From positions 124,001 to 188,000 of the forward strand of contig JAVKOQ010000008.1 in NCBI GenBank assembly GCA_031835245.1: a DNA stretch of 64,000 nt, in the 5' to 3' direction. The position numbers and the translations under genes were made by a program. The DNA is from Balamuthia mandrillaris (Eukaryota; Discosea; Longamoebia; Balamuthiidae). Below, in pieces: positions 1 through 11,142 of this stretch; the first letter of the stretch is position 1; every line of letters begins with the position of its first letter. Under the pieces are notes generated by a model. The model saw only the letters and a list, made by a program, of their open reading frames with translations, had not been told where the DNA came from and searched no databases.

Positions 1-1463
1 AGATGCAGCAAGCTGGGGTGGCAGCAAACGCCTTCACCTTCGCTGCCGTGCTGAAGGCCTGTGCCAGCACAGCAGACTTGAAGACAGGCAAGCAGGTGCA
101 TGCTGAGGTGCTGCGGAGGGGCTTGCTTCCCAATGGAAACACCGTTCTTTCAACTGCCCTGATCAACATGTATGGAACCTGTGGGAAGATGGAGGAGGCA
201 CGTGCGGTGTTCCAAGGGATGAAGGAACGGGACGTGGTGACCTGGACCTCCATGATTGCCGCGGTAGCACAAAGTGGTCATGGGGAGGAAGCCTTGCAGC
301 TGTTCCAAGAGATGGAGCAAACCGGGGTGGCAGCAAACGCCTTCACCTTCGCTGCTGTGCTGAAGGCCTGCGCCAGCACAGCAGACTTGAAGACAGGCAA
401 TCGTTTGCATGCTGAACTGCTGCGGAGGAGCTTGCTTCCCAATGTTGTTCTCTCGACCGCCCTCATCGACATGTACGGCAAGTGTGGCAAGCTGGAGGAG
501 GCATGCAAGGTCTTCCAGCAAATGAAGGAACGGAATGTGATCACGTGGAATGCAATGATCGCCATGCATGGGCTGCATGGTCAAGGCAAAGCAGCACTGG
601 CCGCCCTACAGGAGATGGAAGAACAAGGCGTGCAACCAGACGCCATCACCTTCATCAACGTGCTGAACGCATGCAGCCATGCAGGGCTGGTGGAGGAAGG
701 CTTGGCCTGCTTTGCTGCCATGAAGGAGAAGCACAACATCCAGCCCACCACAGAGCATTTCAACTGCATGGTGGACCTGTTGGGGCGGGCAGGAAGACTG
801 GAGGAGGCAGAAGCCTTGATCCACACCATGGAGGTCCCTCCTGATGCTGTGACGTGGAAAGCCTTGCTGGGGGCCTGCCGAGGAGGCAAGGATGTGGAGC
901 GAGGGAGAAGAGCAGCAGAGCGAGCCATTGCATTGGATCCAAAGGATGCATCCTCCTTTGTGGTGCTGTCCAACATCCTGGCAGCAGCAGGGCGATGGGA
1001 AGAGGTGGAGAAGGTGCGGAAGGAAATGAAGGAGCGGAAGGTGAAGAAAGAGGCAGGGAGGAGCTGGATCACGGTGGATGGGGAGGTGCACAGCTTCGTG
1101 GTGAAGGACCGCAGCCATCCTCGCAGCACAGAGATCTTCCACCACCTGGACCAGCTGATCCAGCAGATGAAGGCAGCGGGATACCAGCCAGCCACGGAGT
1201 GGGTGCTGCATGATGTGGAGGACGAGCAGAAGGAGGAAGAACTGTGCTATCACAGCGAGAAGCTGGCCATTGCCTTTGGGCTGCTGAGCACGCCACCAGG
1301 ACAGGCCCTGCAGATCATGAAGAACCTGAGGGTGTGTGGGGACTGCCATACAGCCACCAAGTTCATTGCCAAGGTCACTCAGCGGGAGATCCTGGTGAGG
1401 GATGGTAGTCGCTTCCATCACTTCTCTCCTGATGGGCGCTGCTCTTGTGGGGATTATTGGTGA
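1..1463 (+). CDS. PPR protein, PLS class with C-terminal DYW deaminase domain (5' end outside window)
   Basis: C-terminal 486 residues of a pentatricopeptide repeat protein; the reading frame is open to the window edge, so the gene begins further left. PLS-type repeats occupy about residues 1-270, followed by E-type motifs (about 280-360) and a full DYW domain to the end. The DYW domain shows the deaminase zinc signature: HSE in CYHSEKLAIAFG, then CGDCH, and the protein ends exactly in DYW. In land plants such proteins bind organelle transcripts and convert C to U; the family is also known from some protists (heteroloboseans, Physarum, Acanthamoeba). By inference it edits a mitochondrial transcript; the targeting peptide would lie outside the window. 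Unlike its neighbours it has no intron in the visible part and is GC-rich, which fits arrival by transfer or retroposition. Identification is firm; the RNA target is unknown. Confidence 0.95.
   Translation, partial: MQQAGVAANAFTFAAVLKACASTADLKTGKQVHAEVLRRGLLPNGNTVLSTALINMYGTCGKMEEARAVFQGMKERDVVTWTSMIAAVAQSGHGEEALQLFQEMEQTGVAANAFTFAAVLKACASTADLKTGNRLHAELLRRSLLPNVVLSTALIDMYGKCGKLEEACKVFQQMKERNVITWNAMIAMHGLHGQGKAALAALQEMEEQGVQPDAITFINVLNACSHAGLVEEGLACFAAMKEKHNIQPTTEHFNCMVDLLGRAGRLEEAEALIHTMEVPPDAVTWKALLGACRGGKDVERGRRAAERAIALDPKDASSFVVLSNILAAAGRWEEVEKVRKEMKERKVKKEAGRSWITVDGEVHSFVVKDRSHPRSTEIFHHLDQLIQQMKAAGYQPATEWVLHDVEDEQKEEELCYHSEKLAIAFGLLSTPPGQALQIMKNLRVCGDCHTATKFIAKVTQREILVRDGSRFHHFSPDGRCSCGDYW
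18..630 (+). repeat. Near-identical 309-bp tandem repeat inside the PPR gene
   Basis: The stretch starting GTGGCAGCAAACGCCTTCAC at about position 18 recurs at about 327, a period of 309 bp (103 residues), which is one P-L-S triplet of PPR motifs. The first 70-odd bases of the two copies are almost identical and similarity continues through the unit. This is a recent module duplication or gene-conversion product within the coding sequence. Confidence 0.85.
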
Positions 1464-3520
1464 TCATGCTCTATGCTCTGATCCTCTTTCACTTTGTTCA
1501 CCTTCAAATATTTCCATCACATTAATACTTGATAAGCTTTAAACACTTTTGCACCCTTCATAGAGGTAACAAGCTTGATGTATGCTTGATGTATTAATAA
1601 CAAAAACAAATACTTAAGTAGGAAGGTCAACTATTAAAGTAATGTTTATACTGTTCTGTTGCTAGATAGTTGAAAGAAAGGAAAGAAACTCTGAACTTTG
1701 AGTTGTTGAAAACACATGTATGACTTTTTAATTTCAACATAAGTGAAAAGATTCTTGCCCTGATGAACTTTTTTTTGGTTAAGTTGAAGAACTTTGAAGA
1801 AATACCGCAAATGGAAACCTGGTAAAAGGTGTTTCAATAATCACTCATTGGTACTTGCTATTCTTTGCTAAGTGACAAAACTTGATGTTATGCTTGACTA
1901 GCACTAAGGAACTATTGAAAAGCGGATGTACCAACTTGAAAACCTAATAATGACATTGCAGTATCTTCCTGCCTTAATCTTCAACTATGATTGCTGGATT
2001 TCAAAAGGCAGGGATTTGGCCACCCAACAAAGCAGTGCCACTATAATCATCATTAATAGCTTTCTATTTAATAGACCAGCTTTTCAACTCAGAAATACTG
2101 TTAATGTCCCTCAATCTTTGAAACCCTGTTGGATTATGGCACTTCTATAAAAACCTTATCATTATCAGCTTCAACACTAGTGATTAAACCAGAGATGAAG
2201 AACAATAATTTATTCAGGATTACTCTCAATATGTTAGTTCTGCTGTCCTTTTTTTTTTCCTTTTCTTTCTATTGTCAACATTTGTACTGTGAACCAATCA
2301 CTTGCTGCTACATTGCTAAGCTTCTTCCTTTTATCTTGTTACTTCATTCTCATTCTTTTAGTTAATTACTACCTAATACTACTAAGTGTTATACTACTTT
2401 CTTATAATACCTAGCCTTATCTCTGTTGGAAAACCAACAATTTGTGTTATTATGACTTCCTGTCAACACTTTCTCTGGATACTCCAAATTCTCTCACCCC
2501 TTTTTATTTTTCCTTTTTCCTTGTGACATACTCAAAGCACATATTTTGGTCCACACTTCTTTTCTTGTGAATAAACCCAGAGTCACTTACATGCTATCCC
2601 TTTCTTGATCTCCAGGGTTTATCCCCCATCAACATCTCTCCTTGTATATATCTCTTTCTTTCATTTTATTAAAGGTCTTTTCCCTATACTTATTGAATTG
2701 GTATCTATTAGGTTATTCCCCTATTGGCCTTATCACAGTTAGGTTTAATAATGCTAAATGACACATTAAACCAATGCATGGAAACACGTCAAGAAAGTTT
2801 GGTAAACAACTTCAAACAGAGCTTATGTGCGTTTGTCCCATAATTTGAAGTCCAAATATTTGTCATGTCGTCATGAATCATATCTAGTGCCACCCATAAC
2901 CGAAAAGTGACCAAACCTCCAGGCCCTTTATGTGGCGTTGAGCACGCTCCACTTCCATACCGTCGTTTTTTTGCTGGGATGAAAAAAAATATCGGTGGCT
3001 TATCCTGTTTGCGGGTCTTTTTTACTCCCGCCAGGAAGAGGATGACCCAAAACGTTCCAATTTTCTGAAGCAAGAAAACTTGGCTGCCTATTTTTTCTGG
3101 TGCAGAGCGCTCTCCGCCCTGATCGTTGGGCTTTTGTGGAAGGGAGGGGAGCGGAGCAGAGGAGAGCAGAGAGAAAACAGTGGAGGAGAGAGGAGAGCCA
3201 GCGAGAGAGGAAAGACAAGAGAGAGGAGAGCGCGAGAGAAACGAGGGAAGGAGAGAGACAGGAGAGCAGAGAGGAGAGAGCGGTTCTCTGAGGGGTGCCT
3301 TTCCCCTTCAAAACAAGCAAAGCAAAAGGAAGAAAGAAAAAGGCGAGAAAAAAAAAGAAAAGCAGAGAAAGAGAGAGGAACAAAAAAAAACCAAGCAGCA
3401 CCGCTTCGTTTCTTTTTCTTTTCTTCTTCTTCTTTCTCTTTGTTTTGCCTTGTTCTTTCTCCGTCTCTTTGTTTTTTTTTTTGGGGGGGGGACGAACACA
3501 AAAAAAAAAACAAAGAGCAC
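1464..3520. other. 2-kb intergenic region; AT-rich, then purine-rich leader of the ABCF3 gene
   Basis: From 1464 to about 2790 the DNA is AT-rich with no convincing ORF, RNA gene or transposon. One TGTCGTCATGA site (2866-2876) matches the motif found in other promoters here. From about 3130 to 3400 the plus strand is very purine-rich (GGAGAG/AGCAGAG runs) and turns pyrimidine-rich near 3420-3480, just before the ABCF3 start; this looks like 5' leader, possibly with a leader intron. Long frames through it are low-complexity artefacts. Confidence 0.6.
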
Positions 3521-6500
3521 CATGGAAGAAGAAAAGGTTCGAAAGGGATTGACGGAGGCGTTGGGAGAGCATGTCGGCAGCTTGGACACTTCCATGATCG
3601 ACTACGTCGTTGGTTAGCGTTTTTTTTTTTCTCTCTCTGTCTTGCTTTCTCTCTTGCAAAAAAAAAAAAAACCCAAGGCTCAATGAATGACCATCGCAAC
3701 TCGCTGCCACCAAAATAGCCATCTTGCAGGAGTTCAATCCGTCTGACGGAGAGTCGGTCAGCGACTCGATTGGTCCCTTCCTCGCTGACTCTGGGATCGA
3801 GGAGAAGGCGGTAAAAGACATCTGTGACACCCTCTCGCAAGTGCTCTTTGGTCGTTCCGCCAAAACTGAGGTTTGTGATTGCTCTGTTACTCTTCCTCTT
3901 TGTTCTTTCTTCTCTTCTTCATGCTTCGCTCTTCCTTTTTCTTTCTTCTCCGTTCTTCGTTCTGCTATTGTTTCGAAGCTTTCTTCCCTCTTCCTTTGTT
4001 TTGTTTTCATCTCCTCATTTCCATCAAACGCGTGAAGACAAGCAGCGACTCCTTGAGGCTGCTGGACGCTCCGGTGCAGATGACGAGCGCAGTGACGGAA
4101 GAGGAGGCTGCCATGAGTCTAAGCTTTGGCTACACTCCTAAGATGGGCCGAGGGGCCAAGGTTGCCGGCAACAAAACGGTTGTCAACGAGTTTGTTGATA
4201 ATTCTGAGGATGCTCGGTTGAAGAAAGAAAAGAAAGGTCTCTTCTCTTGCATGTTTCTTCCTTGTGCTTTCTTCCGTCTCTGTCATGGTTTCTTTTATTT
4301 GTTTTCTACTCTCTCTCTTTCTCTGTGTTTGTGTTTTGTTTTTGCTCTCTCTTCATTATCTTTCAAAACTGTGTTTGTTAATCTTCAATCCTTTATTCCC
4401 CATATAACTTCGCTATAGAGGCATTGATGAGATACAAGAAAGAGAAGATGAGAGAGAAAGAAGCGCTTGCCAACGCTAGACGGGATACTGCCGTATTTAT
4501 GAGGCGGCCACCGGGCGCAGACAAGTCTCGAGACGTTCAGCTTCACAATTTTGATATCCAGGTATCTGGCCGCACTCTCATTCGGGATTCGTCTATATCA
4601 CTAGCTGCTGGACGGTACAACCCTCTTCTCTTTTCTTTGATTAGTTTCTGTTTGTTGTCGCTTTTATTAAACTTTATTCTCTAAAAGGCGGTACGGTTTA
4701 GTTGGACGTAACGGAGCTGGTAAAACAACTCTTCTTCGACATATTGCAGGCAGAGATATTGCTGGCATTCCTGCTCACTTGCAAATACTTCACGTGGAAC
4801 AAGAGGTACTTATTTTTCCCTTTTTTCTTTGTTCTTTTTTCGAAACTCACTATACAAAACACATCGTACAAAAAGGCGGTAGGAAGTGATAAGACAGTGT
4901 TACAAAGTGTGCTAGAAGCAGATGCGGAGCGAGAAGCTTTGCTCACAGAGGAAAAACAAATCCTCAAAGAAATGCAAGAAAAGGAAGAAGCCAGATTAGC
5001 CAAGAAACTTGCCAAACAAGGAGGCATCAACAAATCATCCTCTCCTTCTCCAGCTGCTGTTGCTCCTGAGAAAGGCTCTCGTTTGGCTGCTATTTATGCT
5101 CGTTTGCAGGAGATAGATGCGGACAGTTCCGAAGCACGAGCAGCTGCCATCTTGGCTGGTTTGGGCTTCTCTCAAGAGGCTCAACAGAGACCCACCAAAG
5201 AGTTTTCGGGTGGTTGGAGAATGAGGATGGCCCTCTCTCGCGCCCTCTTTTGTAAGCCGGACTTGCTGTTGTTGGACGAGCCGACTAACATGTTGGACAT
5301 TTCAGCTGTGTTGTGGCTGGAGGCCTATCTGCAACAGTGGGAAAGCACTTTGCTCGTCGTTTCTCACGACAGGAATTTTTTGAACAACGTACGTTTTACC
5401 TCGTTTGCCTCATGCTTAATTTTTTTCTTTTGTCGCTCTCTTTTATCTCATTATCTTTGCTTTTTCTTGCATCATGTTTACTATCTTCGTTGTTACTTCC
5501 ATTTCTTTCTCTTTATTAACCCATCAACAATAACAAAAAACAGGTGGTAACCGATGTGATCCACTTGCAAGCAGAACAGCTAACAACTTACCACGGCAAC
5601 TACGATACCTTTGAGCGCAGCCGCATGGAACGGCTAAAGAACCAAGCCAAGGCTGTGGAGGCTCAGGAAAAGCTTCGTGCCCACGTGCAACAGTTCATCG
5701 ATAGGTTCCGCTACAAAGCCGGCAGAGCCTCCCTCGTGCAGAGCAGAATAAAGATGTTGGATAAGATGGAGATGATCCCCGCCCTCTTGGAGGATCCCAC
5801 TTGCTCCTTTAGCTTTCCTGAGCCGGAGGAGCTGGCCCCGCCTTTGATACAGTTTGACGAGGTCTCCTTTGCTTATCCTCCGAAGAAGGGACTCGGAGCG
5901 GTTGGAAGCAGTTCAGCAGCCGGAGGAAATACAAATCCGACGTTGAGCGGAAAGAAAGGAGGGAAAAAGAAGGGTCCGCCAGAGCTTTTCACAAAACTTT
6001 CGTTCAGTCTTGATATGGACAGTAGAGTTGCATTGGTATATTTCTCTCTCTACAAACTTTCTATTTTTTATTTTGTTTTGCTGTTTTTTTGTTTTTGTCT
6101 ATTTTTCCGTTCGTTTGTATTATGTTGTCCTTTTTTTTTTGTTTTCTCTTTGTCTAACTCAAAAGCTTGTAACACCAAAAAATAGGTGGGAGCGAACGGC
6201 CAAGGCAAAACCACGCTGCTCAAACTCATCACTGGGGAGCTCAAACCAAGCAAAGGCTTTGTCTTCATCCACCGCCGCATCCGCTTTGGCACGTTCAGCC
6301 AGCATCACGTCGACCAGCTCAGCCTGGAGGACTCTCCCTTGGAGTTTTTCGTGAAGAGCTTCCCAGGGAGCGACCCGCAGGCAATGAGGGCTCACATGGG
6401 AAGGTACGGAGTCACCGGGGATTTGGCCTTGCAGCCCATTGGCACGCTCAGCGGAGGACAGAAGAGCCGTGTGGTGTTTGCGTTGTTGGGATGGTTGAAG

Positions 6501-6812
6501 CCGCATTTCCTTATTCTCGACGAGGTAATGTTTTGGTTGTGTTTGTTGTTTGTTGTGAAGAAAAAAAACTCTCTAACCTAACACTTCCACACACAGCCGA
6601 CGAACCATTTGGATGTGGAGACGGTGGACGTGTTGGCTGGCGCCTTGAACGAGTTCACCGGCGGGTTGGTCCTCGTCACCCACGACGAGCGCCTGATCAA
6701 GACGGTGTGCCAGGACCTCTGGGTCGTCAACAAGGGCACGGTGAAGCGTCACGAGGGCGACTTTGAGGCTTACAAAAAGTCCATCCTCGTTGAAAACAAG
6801 TTCAACTTTTAA
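3521..6812 (+). CDS. ABCF3: ABCF3/GCN20-type ATP-binding cassette protein, spliced
   Basis: Soluble ABC-F protein with two nucleotide-binding domains and no membrane segments. About nine exons join by GT-AG introns; exon 1 is 3521-3612 and exon 2 starts at 3719. The N-terminal region resembles ABCF3/GCN20 rather than other ABCFs. NBD1 has Walker [10 protein letters not shown] (about 4709), signature FSGGW and Walker [13 protein letters not shown]. The linker follows, then NBD2 with GANGQGKTT (about 6187), signature LSGGQKSR and ILDEPTNHLD split by an intron. Both signature/Walker sets are intact, so it should hydrolyse ATP. GCN20/ABCF3 acts with GCN1 at ribosomes to activate the eIF2alpha kinase GCN2; that role is inferred. 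A lysine/glycine-rich insert lies just before NBD2 (about 5880-5980). The stop at 6810-6812 follows ENKFNF. Confidence 0.93.
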
Positions 6813-7172
6813 ACCGGAAAGAAAAGAAAAGAAAAGTATAAAAGAAATAAAAGAAAATAAAATGAGAAAAAAATTATTTCAATAAAATCAACTGTCGACA
6901 ATAATTGCAGAAAAGGAGACATTGTGTCGTCATGAGTGTAAAAGCAGAACAGAAGTGATGCTCAAAATGTCAACAAATTGGTCGCCCGAAACTTTATTAT
7001 TCGTGTCGTCACGGTTGTACAGAGTGAAAAAAAAAATAACAAAGAAGAAGGCGAAGGAGAGAGTCCCCTCTTTCTTCTTCTTCTTCTTCTTGCTCCCTGA
7101 GGAAGGGGGGAAAAAGGAACGGCAAACTCAAGTAGTGTAACGGTGTTAAAGCAACAAATAGTGTACTAGGAG
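6813..7172 (+). promoter_or_regulatory. Kinesin upstream region with three TGTCGWCA sites
   Basis: This 360-bp gap follows the ABCF3 stop. It starts with a short A-rich 3' segment, then carries TGTCGACA at 6893-6900, TGTCGTCATGA at 6925-6935 and TGTCGTCACG at 7004-7013. An ATTGGTCGCCCG sequence (CCAAT box on the other strand) lies near 6978. A pyrimidine-rich TTC run precedes the kinesin start at 7173. The repeated motif matches those at other promoters in the window; regulatory function is inferred. Confidence 0.55.
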
Positions 7173-8310
7173 ATGTCTCGCAAAGAGGAAAATATTTCGG
7201 TGGCGGTGAGGATTAGGCCTCTGATGAGGAGGGAGAGGCAACAGGGCTACACCGAGGTGTGGCGCACCGATTCCAACAGGAGCGTCTACTGCTCTGCCTC
7301 GTCCTTTCCGGATAGCTATGCGGCTGCGAAGAGAGACGTCAAGTTCACTTTTGGTAACTCATCTCTTCCTCTCTTGTCTCTTTCTCTTGTCTCTTTCTCT
7401 CTTTCTCGTCTTCTCTTTCTCTTGTGTGGCTGAACTATGACTGTACAGACCAGGTATTTGGGCCACAGGCCCTCAACCAGGAGGTCTACGAGAAAATGGG
7501 CGAGAAGATAGTTTGGTCTGCCATGGAAGGCTTCAATGGTGCTACCCTCTGTTCTCTCTTTTCTCCTCTTCCTCTTTTTCGTGTGCTTGTTGTCCTTCTT
7601 GTTGTTGTGGTGCTTTTCTTCTTGTTCTTCTTGTTCTTCTTCTTCTTGTACTCAACGCATCTATTTATTCGTTCTTGGCGTTCCTTTCCTTCGTTTCCGT
7701 GCTCTCTCTTCTCCCTACAACCAGGTACAATGTTTGTATATGGGCAAACGGCTTCAGGAAAGACCTACACCATGAAAGGCACCAAAAAGAATCCTGGCAC
7801 AATCCCTCTGGCCATTCAAGACGTGTTTTCATACATCAAACAGGTTTCTTCTTCGCCTTCTGCCTTCCCGTGTTTCTCTGAACACCTTTCTTATGTTTGG
7901 TAACCCAATAACTGTAATAGACACCTGAACGAGAGTTTCTTTTAAGAGTTTCTTATTTGGAGATATACAACGAAGTTATCAACGACCTGCTTTCTCCTGA
8001 GAACGGTAATTTGAAGATTCATGAATCTCCAGAAGTACGTACCCTTGTCATTTTCACTTTCACTTTCTGTTTTGTATCTTTATGCGTTATTCTTGTTTTA
8101 ACGCTTTTAAAATGAGACGAAAGAAGAGCAAAAACTCACAAAAATACACAAAAATACAGAAAGGGGTATTTGTTGGGGGCTTAAAAGAGGAAATTGTGTT
8201 ATCGCCTGAACAAGTGATGTCCATCATTGCGGCTGGAGAGGCTCATCGCCATGTCGGAGCAACCAACTTTAACGAAATGAGCAGTCGTTCTCATACCATA
8301 TTTCGGATGG

Positions 8311-8364
<54 letters not shown>

Positions 8365-10705
8365 CTCCCTCCCTCCCTCCAAATTGCTTGTTCTATGTCA
8401 ATATGTTATTCACTTTGTTCCGTTTCTCTTTTTTTTTTCCTCATCATGACTTGTTTGTGATACAGGTAATTGAAAGTAAACCTGTATCAGGAGTCAAACG
8501 GTCAGGCAACATTCGAGAATCAACTGGTGATAGCTCGATTGGATCACCTGTCCGTGTTTCTACATTGGTACAACTCTCTCATCGTTTCTCTTTGTTAAGT
8601 TTACTGTTGCTAATTTATACATCGTGTCTCTCTTTCTTCACGTGTCGGCTGCTACCCTCAACAGAACTTGATAGATTTGGCTGGTTCGGAGAAGGCAACC
8701 GGCAAAGGCATTCAGCGACAAGAAGGCGCATTCATCAACAAAAGTTTGTTGACGCTCGGAAACGTCATATCCCGTCTTAGCCAAAAAAAAGAGTTTCTCT
8801 CTCCCCCTCTCCTTCCATTTGTAAAAAAACAAGATTGATCATTTTATATCCATTAGGGGTCATATTCCATATCGAGACAGCAAGCTAACTCGAATCTTAG
8901 AGCCCTCTCTCAGCGGTAACGCTCGCATCGCCATCATCTGCACACTCTCTCCAACTCCTCCTTGCTTCGAGGAGACACACAACACCCTCAAATTCGCCAA
9001 CCGCGCCAAACGCATCACAAACCGAGCCCGCCTGAATGAAGTGTTAGACGACAAGGCGCTCATACAAAAGTACAAGAACCAAATCCACGAGCTACAGAGA
9101 CGGTTGCAGGAGGTGAAGGCGAAGGAATTGGAGATGCAGCAACAAAGGTCGGAGGTGACGGAACTGGAGAAAAAGAGCTTGGAGCAGAGCAACGCTACTC
9201 TCATTCAGAGACTACAGGAGCAAGAGGAGGTTCGAGTCTCTTTGGAACAGAAGATCAACCGTTTGACAAAACTCATCCTGGTCTCCACTTCCATCGCCAC
9301 TCCTGTCAAACCTCCCAATCGTCTTTGGCGGGGTTCTACCTCTACATCTTCAGCGGCAGCAGCTGTTGTCGCAGGACGATCTCCAGCGGCGGCTTTGTTG
9401 AGCAGAGCGGCTTCGTTTGAGAAAATGAATGGTGTTGGTGGTGGTGACGGTCTGTTGCCGGTGATATCTCCCAGAGCACGGCGTAACTTAGACCTTTCTT
9501 TTGGAATTCATGGTTCTCCTGCTTCTAATGTAAGCTTTTCTTTTCTTTTCTTTTTTAATTTTCTAGTTTGTTCATTTCTTTATTTTGTCATTTCTTACGT
9601 TTCTGGTTTCGGAAAAAAAGGGTGTATCGTATAGACATGTAAATGGAAATGAACGCTCTTCTTCGTCAGCATCATCTGATGAGGAAGAATCAGAAAAAAA
9701 TCAAGCACAGCCAACAACCACAAACGCAGAAAACGGGTCTTCTTCTCTACATTCCCTCACGTCTCCTCCTTCTCCTTCTTCTCCTTCTTCTTCAGCCATC
9801 AGCCCATTTCCACAACAACCAGAAAAGTTTCGTGTTTTCAGAGGTAGAAAAGGCTCCATAAGGGGATCCACCGGACGAGATCATGCCTTCACCTCTCCTG
9901 TTTCGGAGGATCCTGGTAGTGTAAAACGTTTGCAAATTAGGCTACAAGAACAAGAAGAAGAGGTTTGTTCTTATCTGGACTTTCCGTCTTTCTTTTGTGT
10001 TGGCTGACGCACCCTTCACAAGATTGCATCTCTACAAAGCACCATCAACTCCCTTAGAGAGGTGGTCTCCCACAAACAACAAAAACTGCAGCTGCTCAAG
10101 TTCAACGCCCGTTACGCCAAGCAGCAGCTGAGCGACCTCACTCACGAGCTTCAGTGCAAGGACGCTTTGCTGCTGCGACTGGATGAGGAGCTGCAAAAGA
10201 GAGACAAGGACCTTCGCGCCGCCGTCGATGCCAAGACCAAGGAGCATGGCTTGGAAGTGTTGACTGGCGTGGTGACTCACATGCATGCTCATGTACTCAC
10301 GCACCTATTCCTCTTCTTGTGCTTCCTCTTTGTTTATGCTGAACATTTTTGGTGCTTCGCATGATGCTGCAGGAGGTGACCCAGCTTCGCTCCCAAATTG
10401 TGGATGCGGAGATCAAGACCGAAGTACTGCGGGCAGACAACAAACACCTGGTTAGCCAACTGGAGGAGAAGGACGAGTTGATCCGGGAATGGGTTGACTT
10501 TTTCGAATACTATGTACGTTTCTTTTTCTTTTTCTTTTTTTCTTTTTTTCTTTTTTCTTTCTCTTTTTCTTCTTTTTTTAAAATAACAAAAAAAACATAG
10601 GAACATAAACAACAAATGTTGGAGGAGGAGTTACGACTGATCAAAGCGGCCGAGTCACGGAAGGACCTCCGGGAGGATATTGCTCCAAAGTATTATTCCG
10701 AGTGA
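7173..10705 (+). CDS. Kinesin motor protein, kinesin-7 (CENP-E) type, spliced
   Basis: N-terminal kinesin motor starting [17 protein letters not shown] at 7173, spread over about nine exons. Motor signatures are intact: P-loop [11 protein letters not shown] (about 7741), switch I NEMSSRSH (about 8274) and switch [12 protein letters not shown] (about 8664). After the motor, [13 protein letters not shown] and then [20 protein letters not shown] match the neck and early coiled coil of kinesin-7/CENP-E. The stalk continues as coiled coil broken by serine-rich linkers (9290-9900) and ends at 10703-10705. It is far shorter than animal CENP-E. Kinesin-7 motors are plus-end directed and link chromosomes or cargo to microtubules; cargo here is unknown. 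One motor intron holds a 44-bp CT microsatellite. The motor assignment is firm; the subclass is likely. Confidence 0.92.
8319..8362 (+). repeat. (CT)n microsatellite in kinesin intron
   Basis: About 22 uninterrupted CT units on the sense strand, followed by CCCT units, lie inside the intron after the switch I exon. It reads as serine-leucine repeats when translated, so it can mislead gene finders. Confidence 0.95.
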
Positions 10706-11142
10706 AACATGTTTGTTAATTTTCGAAACAACAAAATAATTGGCTAATTTAATAATTTGTGGTAATTGCCGAAAAAATGAAAGTCATCGACAATTATTGC
10801 GATCCGCTGGAATCGGTGCCACTGGCCCGAAGCAGTGAATATCGAATTATCGGAACGAGTATCGACACTTTTATCTCCCACCCCAATTCATTCAATAAAT
10901 GAATTGCAGCCAATAAAACGCATAAAAAATAAATGCAGCTTGTCAACCAACGGACCTCGCAAGTGAAGAGAAAAGAGGTGACGACAACGAACCTACCACC
11001 TCCTCTTTCTTTTCTTTCTTTTCTTCCATCCGCCCCGACAAAGCGGCGTCCGCGGCGGCAACAGCAAACCTTCAGACCCACCGTTTCGATTTATACATAT
11101 TTCGTTCTATAAAGAAGAGAGAGAGAAGAGAATAAAAAAAGA
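10706..11142 (+). promoter_or_regulatory. Upstream region of the LamG-RasGAP gene
   Basis: This 437-bp gap lacks GTCGAC but has relatives: ATCGACAATTATTGC (about 10785-10799), resembling TCGACAATAATTGC in the kinesin promoter, and TATCGACAC at about 10860. TATAAAGAAG about 35 bp before the ATG is repeated nearly identically before the CruF-like gene (about 19670), so it may be a TATA element. The final 140 bp are pyrimidine-rich, then purine-rich. Confidence 0.4.

Noticed and set aside
3000-4010. Long minus-strand open frame (336 codons) opposite the ABCF3 5' end
   Set aside because: Low-complexity Lys/Glu/Phe/Ser sequence from purine/pyrimidine tracts; it overlaps genuine ABCF3 exons on the other strand.
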